In this document: in pieces, positions 56,132 through 64,000 of the stretch
Position numbering within the stretch: position 1 is the first letter of the stretch
How the letters are laid out: each line of letters opens with the position of its first letter
Assembly: GCA_024703915.1 (NCBI GenBank)
Contig: CP087969.1
Span: 558,001-622,000 of the forward strand
DNA: 64,000 nt
Source: Massilia sp. H-1
GTDB lineage: Bacteria > Pseudomonadota > Gammaproteobacteria > Burkholderiales > Burkholderiaceae_D
Direction of reading: 5' to 3'
The notes under the pieces: generated by a model
Seen by the model: the letters and a program-made list of their open reading frames with translations, nothing else
Databases searched by the model: none
What the model was told of the DNA's origin: nothing
Program-made: the position numbers and the translations under genes

Positions 56132-57281
56132 ATGAATTATCGCACGCATATCGCTTCTTCCCTGTCCGAGATCGGCCAGCATGCCTGGGACGCGCTGGTC
56201 GCCGCCGAGGCTGACGGCAACCCCTTCCTCTCGTTCGCCTTCCTGCACGCGCTGCATGAATCGGGCAGCGCCTGCCCTGATACGGGCTGGCAGCCGCAGT
56301 TCATCACGCTCTACGATGGCGCGCAGCTGGCCGCCGCCATGCCGCTCTACGTCAAGATGCACAGCTACGGCGAATACGTGTTCGACTGGGCCTGGGCCGA
56401 CGCCTACCAGCGCAACGGCGAGGACTACTATCCGAAACTGCTCTCGGCCATCCCCTTCACGCCGGTCACGGGCTCGCGCCTGCTGGCGCGCGATGCCGAA
56501 GCGCGCGCCGCCCTGCTCCAGGTTTTGCGCGGGACGCAACAGGCGTCCGCCGTCTCGTCCACCCACATCTTGTATCCGCCGGAGGACCAGGCAAAGCAGC
56601 TGGAAGACGCTTCACTTCATGCTGCGCAGCGGCGTACAGTTCCACTGGCTGAACGCTTCAGCTATCGCGATTTCGACCAGTTTCTGGAGACGCTGGAAAA
56701 GAAGAAGCGCAAGAACATCCGCGCCGAACGGCGCAAGGTGGCCGAAGCTTGGCGTCACGCTGCGCCGCGTGCGCGGGGCCGACACGACCGAACAAGACTG
56801 GATCCTCTTTAACCGCTGCTACCAGCGCACTTACCGGGCGCACCATTCAACGCCCTACCTGAACCTCGATTTCTTCCTGCGCATATGGCGCACCATGCCG
56901 GACAATATCCTGCTCGTGATCGCCGAGCGCAATGGCAGTCCGGTCGCCGCCTCGCTCGTCATCCACAGTGCGAACACGCTGTACGGCCGCTACTGGGGCG
57001 AACTGGAACACGTGCCCTGCCTGCACTTCGAGGCAGCCTACTACCAGCCGCTGGAATTTTGCATCGAGCAGAACATCGCCGTGTTCGAGGGTGGCGCGCA
57101 GGGGGAGCACAAGATGGCGCGCGGCTTTCTGCCCACCCGGACCTGGTCGGCGCACTGGCTCGCCCACCCCGCCTTCTCGGACGCGATCGAGCGTTTCCTG
57201 GAGCGCGAAAAAGGCGGGATCGACGACTACATGGATGAACTGAACGACCGCAATCCGTTCAAGGAGACGGTGCGGTCTTAA
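56132..57281 (+). CDS. FemAB/GNAT-like acyltransferase (DUF482 family)
   Basis: About 382 residues. MNYRTHIASSLSEIGQHAWDAL, NPFLSFAFLHALHESGSA, AAMPLYVKMHSYGEYVFDWAWADAY, KKKRKNIRAERRKV, LNLDFFLRIWRTMPDNILLVIAERNGSPVAASLVI and CLHFEAAYYQPLEFCIEQNIAVFEGGAQGEHKMARGFLPT. This is the family annotated 'peptidogalycan biosynthesis protein'; the substrate is unproven. Breaks at 56608 and 56750 (EA|GVTLRRV, GCTTGGC for GCCGGC). Divergent from nadE with a 36-bp gap. Confidence 0.8.
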
Positions 57282-57304
57282 GCGCTGCGCCGGATCTTCC
57301 CGGC

Positions 57305-58218
57305 CTACTTGTCGCCGTCATGCACGAACAGGGCCGGTTTGCTTTCGGCATACTCGCGCAGCATGTTCCACACCGCCCGCACCCGCTGCAGGCGATACAG
57401 GTCGGTCGGCGCGGCCAGCCAGAACGAGCGCTCCGCAAAGAACTGATCGAGCACCCGCACCAGGCGCCCGTCGTTGGGCACCGCGTACGGCGGCGCCATG
57501 ATCAGGCCCATGCCGAGCGAGGCCGCTTCGATCTGGGCTTAAGCATGCCGGTGCAGCACAGGCAGCCAGCTGCGGCGTGAATCCCAGTTCGTCCAGGTAG
57601 CTCAGTTCGCGGCTGGCCAGGCGGTCCTGCACGTAGTCGACAAAGTCGTGCTGCGCCAGGTCGGCATGTTCGCGGATCGGCTTGTGGCGCGCCAGATAGT
57701 CGGGCGACGCATACACGTACAGGCGGAAGGTGGCCAGCTTGGTGATCATGTAGCGGCCCGTGGTGGGCGGATCGAGCATCACGCCCAGATCGGCTTCGCG
57801 GTTGGCCAGGTTGGCAAAGCGCGGCAAGACCAGCAGGTCGACATTCAGTTCGGGGTTCGCCTGCAGCAGATTGACCAGCAGCGGCGGCACCACGCGCACC
57901 GCGAACAGCTCGGGCACGCCCAGCCTGACCACCCCATGCACCGCCACTTCGCCACCGGAGAGCTGCTCGGTCGCGGCCAGCGCCGCGCTTTCCATCGCTT
58001 CCGCATGCGGCAGCAGGGCTTGCCCCATGTCGGTCAGTTCGTACCCTTCGCGGCTGCGGTCGAACAGGGTGGTGCCGAGCTGCGCTTCGAGCCGGTCGAT
58101 CCGGCGCGCGACGGTGGTGTGCTCGACCTCAGAGCGACAAGGCGACGCGCCGGACAGGGTACCGGCGCGCGAGTTCAAGGTAGAACCGCAGATCGGTCCA
58201 TTCGGGGAGCGTTTGCAT
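57305..58218 (-). CDS. LysR-family transcriptional regulator
   Basis: The winged HTH is WTDLRFYLELARAGTLSGAS then VEHTTVARRIDRLEAQLGTTLFDRSREGYELTDMG (one break near 58140). The effector domain has VRLGVPELFAVRVVPPLL, YVYASPDYLARHKPI and SLGMGLIMAPPYAV. The break at 57540 (TGM|PAQIEAAS) is TTAAGC for GCCGGC. About 303 residues. It is divergent from the TonB-dependent receptor and probably controls it through the TTGTGC boxes in between. Confidence 0.88.
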
Positions 58219-58253
58219 GGGATTGTCTCGTTATTTTGTATTTGTGCGACATA

Positions 58254-58383
58254 TTGTGCACCAGCGCACAAGCGAACACCAAACCGCGAAAACAACACCT
58301 TGCGCTGCATCAAAAGAACCCCGTTTTTTGTACTTACACCCAGCAATATCAAGCCCTTAGCCCGTATTGTGCATTAATGCACA
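58254..58383. promoter_or_regulatory. TTGTGC palindromes in the LysR/receptor intergenic region
   Basis: TTGTGC-ACCAGC-GCACAA lies at 58254-58271 near the regulator, and the perfect palindrome TGTGCATTAATGCACA at 58368-58383, 108 bp before the receptor ATG. A further TTTGTGC half-site is at 58241. Such spaced dyads fit a LysR-type recognition plus activation site pair. Confidence 0.6.
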
Positions 58384-58490
58384 GTCGGTGGGCGCATCGT
58401 TAGCTTTCGAACAAAAACGATTGAAGGCACACTGCATGCCATGCGAATTCGACCGCATATCGCTAATAAAAAAACCAGGAGACATGCATC

Positions 58491-60814
58491 ATGCGCCACA
58501 CCACCACCAAGTTGAAATTGCTGAACCGTTCCGTCGCCGCTGCCATCGCCCTGATGGGCGGTTCGGTCGGCGTCGCGCACGCGCAGACCGACACCAGCGC
58601 CGCCCCGGCCGCCGTTGCGGTCGACAAGGCAAACGTCGTTGTCGTGACCGCCCGCCGCCGCGAAGAAACGCTGCAGGACGTGCCGGTCTCGGTCACCGCC
58701 TTCAACGCGGACCAGATTTCCAAGCAAGGCATCCCGGACATCACCGCCCTCACCCTGGCGCTGCCGAATACCACGCTCAAAGCGTCGCGCGCCACCAACT
58801 CGACCCTGACCGCGTTCATCCGCGGCGTCGGCCAGCAGGATCCCCTGGCTTAGCTTCGAGGCTTGGCGTCGGCATCTACCTGGACGATGTCTACCTGGCC
58901 CGCCCGCAAGGCGCCGTGGCCGACATTTATGACGTCGAACGCATCGAAGTGCTGCGCGGCCCGCAAGGCACCCTGTACGGCCGCAACACCATCGGTGGCG
59001 CCGTCAAGTACGTCACCCGCAAGCTGGGACCAAAATCCGATGTGCGCCTGCGCGGCACGCTCGGCAACTACGGCCAGAAAGAGGCGGTCATCACCGCCAG
59101 CACCCCGGTGGCCGACGGCATGCGCATCGGCGGCTCGCTCGGCAAGTTCACGCGCGACGGCTTCGGCAAGAACCTCACCACCGGCAAGGACAACTACGAC
59201 AAGGACGTCACCATGCTACCGCATCTCGGCCGAGTTCACGCCGAGCGACGCCTGGTTCATCCGCATCGCCGCCGACGCCACCCAGGACGATTCTGAACCC
59301 GCGTAACGGCCACCGCCTGATCCCGGGCCGCACCAGCGGCGCGCCGGTGCTGGAAAACGTGTACGACACCACCGCCAACCTGACCACCGCCCTCGGCCGC
59401 GAGCAGGAAATCAAGGCCCACGGCGTGGCAGCGACCATCGAATACCGCGTCAGCGACACCCTGCTGCTCAAGTCCGTGACCGCTTCGCGCCGCGACAAGT
59501 CCTACGCGCCGATCGACTTCGATTCGATGCAGCTGACCGACTTCCACGTGCTTAGGCGCTGTACAAGAACAAGCAGTTCAGCCAGGAGTTCCAGGCCACC
59601 TACACCGGCGACAAGGTGCAGGGCGTGGGCGGCATCTACTACATCGACGCCAACGCATTCAACATTTTCGACACCGTGTTGAATGGCGCCTTCCCGAGCT
59701 CCACCTACACCAAGGGCGACATCGACACCAAAGCTTGGGCCATCTTCGCCGACGCCAACTACAACGTGAGCGACGCGCTCAGCGTCGGCCTGGGCGGCCG
59801 CTACACGGTCGACCAGCGCAAGGCCAGCATCCTGCGCCAGATCTACCTGGGTCTGGGCGGATCGCCTGGTCTGGGCAATCCGGCCGCCGTGCTGTTCCGC
59901 ACCGATACCGATTTCACCCACGGCGAACTGGAACGCGAAGACAAGAAGTTCACCCCCGAAGGTCAGCCTGGCCTACAAGTTCTCGCCTGAGCAGAACCTG
60001 TACGGTTCGTGGGCGCGCGGCTTCAAGGGCGGCGGCTTCGATCCGCGCATGAACGTGGTCGGCACCAAGATCAGCCTGGCCACCGCCAAGGCAGGCTACA
60101 AGCCAGAAACGATCGACACGCTGGAACTGGGTCTCAAGTCGGCCTACAACAACAGCCGCATCCTGACCAACATCGCCCTGTTCGACAGCAAGTACAAGGA
60201 CGTGCAGATTCCTGGCTCGGTCGCGGTCGACACCAACAACGACGGCGTCGACGACAGCTTCATGCCAGCGTGACCACCAACGCTTTAAGCAAGGCCAAGA
60301 TCCAGGGCCTGGAAATCGAAGCGCAGGCGCGCCTGACCGACCAGTTCAGCGTGTCGGCCATGTACAGCCATATCAACGCCAAGTACACCCAGTTCCTGAC
60401 CTCGCAGATCGTGAACGGCGTACCGACCATCGTCAACGTGGCTGGCCAGCGCTTCTTCCAGAACACCCCGAAGAACTCGGCCAATCTGCGTCTGAACTAC
60501 GACATCCCGCTGCCGATGATGGGCACCAACGGCACCCTGACCCTGACCGGTTCGGCCGCGTACCGCGACCAGACCCGCCAGTTCGAGTACGCCTCGGCGC
60601 TGGACCAGGATGCCTACACCCTGTATGACGCCAGCGTGATCTGGACCAGCGCCGACAGCAAGATCCGCGCTCTAGCCTGCACGGCAAGAACCTGGGCAAT
60701 GAGCACTACAAGACCGGCGGCTATGTGTTCCCGACGCTGGGCTTCGAAGGCACGCTGACCTCGTTCTACGGCAATCCGCGCACCGTCTCGGCCACGCTCG
60801 AGTACCGCTTCTAA
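58491..60814 (+). CDS. TonB-dependent outer-membrane receptor
   Basis: Signal peptide SVAAAIALMGGSVGVAHAQ. Plug domain: VVVTARRREETLQDVPVSVTAFNADQI, AFIRGVGQQDPLAGFEAGVGIYLDDVY, VERIEVLRGPQGTLYGRNTIGGAVKYVT. A barrel of about 600 residues ends in TVSATLEYRF with terminal Phe. Breaks at 58852 and 58860 (PLA|GFEA|GVGI), 59551 (HV|PALYKN) and 60283 (TNA|GKAKIQ) are GCCGGC errors; others at 59213, 59290, 59965, 60268 and 60672. About 770 residues. The 'RRREETLQDVPVSVTA' type is abundant in carbohydrate or aromatic scavengers; ligand unknown. Ribosome-binding site AGGAGA upstream. Confidence 0.9.
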
Positions 60815-60912
60815 GCGGCTAAGCAGCGCAAGCGATCGTGCGGCGCCTCACGGCGGGCCATCCGGCCCGCCGCCGGGGAGCTGCGTCCCAATCAACACGA
60901 CAAGAGCCTTCC

Positions 60913-61786
60913 GTGTCCACTTACGCCGACCTCAGTTTCACCAGCACCGATGGCCTGGCGCTGTACGCACGCGATTACCCGGCCCACAGCGGCCCGGCCA
61001 AGCTGCCCGTCATCTGCCTGCACGGCCTGACGCGCAATTCGGCCGACTTCGACGAACTGGCGCCCTGGATCGCAGCCCAGGGCCGACAGCGTGATCGCGC
61101 TCGACGTGCGCGGACGCGGCCATTCGGCGCACGACCCCGCGCCCGCCAATTACAACCCCATGATGTACGCTTAAGCGACGTCATCAAGCTGGCGCACGAC
61201 CTTGGCATCGAACGCGCCGTGTTCGTCGGCACCTCGATGGGCGGCATCATCACCATGACGCTCGCGCTGCGCCGACTGGGGCTGATCGCGGCCGCCGTCC
61301 TCAACGACGTCGGCCCGGTGATCTCCGAAAAGGCCTGGCCCGCATCATCGCTATGCTTAAGCAAAGGCTGCGCCCTCGATTCCTGGGACGAGGCGGCCCG
61401 GTACATACGCGACATCAATCAATCCGCCTTCCCCGGCAACGACAGCGCCGAATGGCGCAAATGGGCCCAGCGCGTTTGTCGAAAATGCGCAAGGCCAGCT
61501 GGTACTGAGGTACGATCCGAACATCGCATTGCAAATCCAGACCGGGCGCCTCAAGCCCACCTCCTGGACGGCGCGCATGGCGTTCCGGCGCCTGGCGCGC
61601 AACCGTCCGGTGCTGCTGGTGCGCGGTGCCCTGTCCGATCTGGTCGAACCGGAACAGGCCAGCTACATGCGGCGCGCGGCGCCACCCATGCTGTACGCGG
61701 AGGTGCCGGACGTCGGCCACGCGCCCATGCTGACCGAGCCCATGGCGCACGAGGCGATCCAGCAGTTTCTGTCGCAGGTCGATTGA
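60913..61786 (+). CDS. Alpha/beta hydrolase
   Basis: The start GTG (VSTYADLSFTSTDGLALYARDYPA) is preferred over the upstream ATG-less frame. Oxyanion region ICLHGLTRNSADFDELAPWIA, VIALDVRGRGHSAHDP, nucleophile elbow VFVGTSMGGIITMTLAL (Ser), Asp in VRGALSDLVEPEQ and His in VPDVGHAPMLTEP. Breaks at 61085, 61170 (YA|GDVIKL), 61357 and 61480. About 290 residues. Between a receptor and an ABC uptake system it likely acts on an imported ester or lactone; this is inference. Confidence 0.85.
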
Positions 61787-61808
61787 ACACACGATTTTAG
61801 GAGACAGC

Positions 61809-63011
61809 ATGAACATGAAAACACGCATCGCGCTGGCACTGCTGGCCGCATTCGGCGCCAGCGCCGCCCCATCCGCCCTGGCCGCGGCCGATCTCAAGGT
61901 CGCCCTCATCGCTCTAAGCAAGACCGGCGTGCTCGAGGCCTACGCCAAAGAGACCGAGACCGGCTTCATGATGGGCCTCGAATACCTCACCGGCGGCAAG
62001 ATGGAAATCAACGGCCGCAAGCTCAAGGTCATCGTCAAGGACGACCAGAGCAAGCCGGACCTGGGCCGCACCCTGCTGGCCGAAGCGTATGGCGACGACA
62101 AGGTCGACATCGCGGTCGGCACCAGCTCGTCCGGCTCGGCGATCGCCATGCTGCCGGTCGCCAAAGAATACAAAAAGGTGCTGATCGTCGAACCGGCCGT
62201 GGCCGACGCCATCACCGGCGACAAATGGAACCGCTACATCTTCCGCACCGCGCGCAACTCGATGCAGGACGGCCTGGCCGCCGCCTCGACGCTCAAGACC
62301 GGCAGCGTGGCCTTCCTGGCCCAGGACTACGCCTTCGGCAAGGACGCCGTCAAGGCTAAGCAAGGAAGCGCTGGCCGCCACCGGCAGCAAGGCCACCGTC
62401 GTGCACGAGGAATACGCGCCGCAAAACGCGAGCGACTTTACCGCCTCGGCCCAGCGCATCTTCGACGCGCTCAAGGACAAGCCGCAGCCGCGCGTGCTCG
62501 GCATCGTGTGGGCCGGTCCCAACCCGATGAACAAGCTGGCCGACATGAAGCCAGAGCGCTACGGCATCGCCCTCGCCCCGGGCGGCAACATCCTGCCCGT
62601 CATGAAGACCTGGAAAAACTACGCTTAAGCACCGAAGGCACGATCTATTACTACTACGCCTTCCCGAAAAACAAAATGAACGACTGGCTGGTGGCCGAGC
62701 ACACCAAGCGCTTCAAGGCGCCGCCCGACATGTTCACCATGCCGATGGCTTCGCTGCCGCCAGCGCCGTCTACAACGCGCTCGCCAAGGCTAGCTCCGAG
62801 CGACAGCGAGAAGCTGATCGCCGCCATGGAAGGCATGGAGTTCGAGACGCCCAAGGGCAAAATGAGCTTCCGCAAGGAAGACCACCAGGCGATGCAGGTC
62901 ATGTACCACTTCCGCATCAAGAAGCAGCAGAAGGACGAGTGGGACCTGCTCGAACTGGTGCGCGAGATCCCGGCGTCGGAGCTGCCGGTCCCGGTCAAGA
63001 ACAAGCGATGA
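61809..63011 (+). CDS. Branched-chain amino-acid-type ABC transporter substrate-binding protein
   Basis: Signal MKTRIALALLAAFGASAAPSALAAA, then DLKVALIAGKTGVLEAYAKETETGF (61913 repaired), MEINGRKLKVIVKDDQSKPDLGRTLLAEAYGDDKVDIAVGTSSSGSAIAMLPVAKEYKKVLIVEPAVAD. This is the Peripla_BP_6/LivK fold. TTAAGC-type breaks at 62357 (VKAGKEALAATG) and 62628 (NYA|GTEGTIYYYYAF); others near 62755 and 62790. About 400 residues. Relatives import aromatic acids or amides as often as amino acids. The stop overlaps livG by ATGA. Confidence 0.88.
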   Translation: MNMKTRIALALLAAFGASAAPSALAAADLKVALIALSKTGVLEAYAKETETGFMMGLEYLTGGKMEINGRKLKVIVKDDQSKPDLGRTLLAEAYGDDKVDIAVGTSSSGSAIAMLPVAKEYKKVLIVEPAVADAITGDKWNRYIFRTARNSMQDGLAAASTLKTGSVAFLAQDYAFGKDAVKAKQGSAGRHRQQGHRRARGIRAAKRERLYRLGPAHLRRAQGQAAAARARHRVGRSQPDEQAGRHEARALRHRPRPGRQHPARHEDLEKLRLSTEGTIYYYYAFPKNKMNDWLVAEHTKRFKAPPDMFTMPMASLPPAPSTTRSPRLAPSDSEKLIAAMEGMEFETPKGKMSFRKEDHQAMQVMYHFRIKKQQKDEWDLLELVREIPASELPVPVKNKR

Positions 63012-63776
63012 GCAAGCCGTCCCTGTCCACCCGCGACCTGACGATCCGCTTCGGCGGCCATGTCGCGGTCAATCAGGTCACGGCCGATTTCTATCCCGGC
63101 ACGCTGACCGTGATCGTGGGCCCCAACGGGGCTAGAAGCAAGACCACCTACTTCAACCTGATGTCCGGCCAGCTGCTTACCACGTCCGGCCAGGTGTTCC
63201 TGGACGGCGCCGACATCACGCGCCATGGCGCGGCGAAGCGCACGCGCCTGGGCATCGGCCGCGCCTTCCAGCTGACCAATCTGTTCCCGCACCTGACCGT
63301 GATCGAAAACGTGCGGCTGGCGGTGCAAAGCCAGGCCTAAGCATCGGCCTCAATATCTTCTCGGTCTGGTCCAGCCACAAGCTGCTGATCGAACGCGCGC
63401 TGCATTACCTCGGGCGGGTCGCCCTGGCCGACCGGCGCGACGCCTACGTGGCCTCGCTCTCCCATGGCGACAAGCGCAAGCTCGAAGTGGCGATCCTGCT
63501 CGCGCTGGAACCGGCCATCATGATGTTCGACGAGCCGACCGCCAAGGCATGAGCGTGGACGAAGTGCCGGTCGTGCTGGACCTGATCCACCAGGTCAAGG
63601 CCGAGGGCAACAAGACCATCCTGCTGGTCGAACACAAGATGGACGTGGTGCGCTCGCTGGCCGATCGCATCATCGTCCTGCACAACGGCACCCTGGTCGC
63701 CGACGGCAATCCGGCCGAGGTCATGGCCTCGGCCATCGTCCAGGAAGCCTACCTTGGAACACCCGAACATGTCTGA
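63008..63776 (+). CDS. livG: ABC transporter ATP-binding protein LivG
   Basis: MSKPSLSTRDLTIRFGGHVAVNQVTADFYPG, Walker A GPNGAGKTTYFNLMSG (63131 reads GARSKTT because GCTAGAAGC replaces GCCGGC, an in-frame change), Q-loop region GRAFQLTNLFPHLTVIENV, signature LSHGDKRKLEVA, Walker B PAIMMFDEPTAGMS and switch VEHKMD. Errors at 63338 (QA|GIGLNIF) and 63540 (TA|GMSVDE). About 255 residues. Confidence 0.9.
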
Positions 63777-64000
63777 ACCGATCCTCCAGCTGTCCGGCGT
63801 GCACACGCACATCGGCGAATACCACATCCTGCAAGGGGTCGACCTGACGGTGCCGCGGCGGCCTGTCGGTCCTGCTGGGCCATGGCGGCGCCAAAGAAAA
63901 ACGACCACCCTGCGCACCATCATGGGCCTGTGGAAGGCCAGCGCTTAAGCAGCATCAAGTTCGACGGGCGCGAGATTGGCGCCCTGTCCACGCCCGACAT
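63769..64000 (+). CDS. livF: ABC transporter ATP-binding protein LivF (5' part only)
   Basis: MSEPILQLSGVHTHIGEYHILQGVDLTVPRG, then a garbled Walker A (63870-63900, expected GAGKTTTLRTIMGLW) and KASAGSIKFDGREIGALST after repair of TTAAGC at 63945. The start overlaps the livG stop. The gene continues past the window. The inner-membrane LivHM subunits must lie further downstream or elsewhere. Confidence 0.85.

Overview
The window looks like a high-GC betaproteobacterial chromosome, most probably Oxalobacteraceae of the Massilia/Duganella type. The basis is codon and GC use, the core order serS - rarA - (TonB-like) - lolA - ftsK // trxB - smr, and the gene families; no 16S is present, so the genus is inference. 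The sequence is a draft-quality consensus. Nearly every gene is broken by small indels, and most breaks sit where protein homology calls for GCCGGC. Instead the text reads GCTTAAGC, GCTTAGGC, GCCTAAGC, GCTAAGC, GCTTGGC, GCCAAGC or GCTAGAAGC. Restoring GCCGGC re-opens the frames (lipoboxes, Walker A loops, HNH, FtsK, HsdM). I therefore annotate whole genes across these breaks and treat most frameshifts as base-calling errors, probably at a modified motif, not as gene decay.

Layout: 1-4.1 kb, a minus-strand operon of four exported proteins ending in a CsgG-like lipoprotein. 4.2-5.6 kb, a HEAT-like protein. 5.67-8.32 kb, an IS21-family element that cuts off the start of a PLP-dependent decarboxylase remnant (8.3-9.45 kb). 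9.5-15.4 kb, an AT-richer block with a class II microcin-like system: HlyD-type adaptor, GG-leader peptide, TraB/GumN-family protein and C39-peptidase ABC exporter. It is bracketed by two homologous copies of an integrase 3' end plus a small ORF.

15.35-38.4 kb holds two back-to-back tyrosine integrases separated by a copy of the 3' end of tRNA-Ser(CGA). Between 29-bp direct repeats (16713-16741 and 38409-38437) lies a 21.7-kb integrative island. Its cargo is an AlpA-like regulator, small unknown genes, a putative EVE-HNH modification-dependent nuclease, an XRE regulator with a palindromic operator, a GNAT enzyme, a two-gene nuclease cassette and a complete type I restriction-modification operon (hsdM-hsdS-AlbA_2 protein-hsdR) with a YgjP-like metallopeptidase. 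The hsd genes and the AlbA_2 gene overlap by ATGA, suggesting coupled translation.

38.4-57.3 kb is core chromosome: tRNA-Ser, serS, rarA, a TonB-domain protein, lolA, ftsK, trxB, smr, a TRIC-type channel, a PII protein, a DUF4010/MgtC membrane protein, a DksA-like zinc finger, a thymidine phosphorylase-like enzyme, an MBL-fold RNA-processing enzyme, nadE and a FemAB-like acyltransferase. 57.3-64 kb looks like an uptake/catabolic cluster: LysR regulator, divergent TonB-dependent receptor with TTGTGC palindromes between them, alpha/beta hydrolase, and a branched-chain-amino-acid-type ABC transporter (binding protein, LivG, start of LivF).
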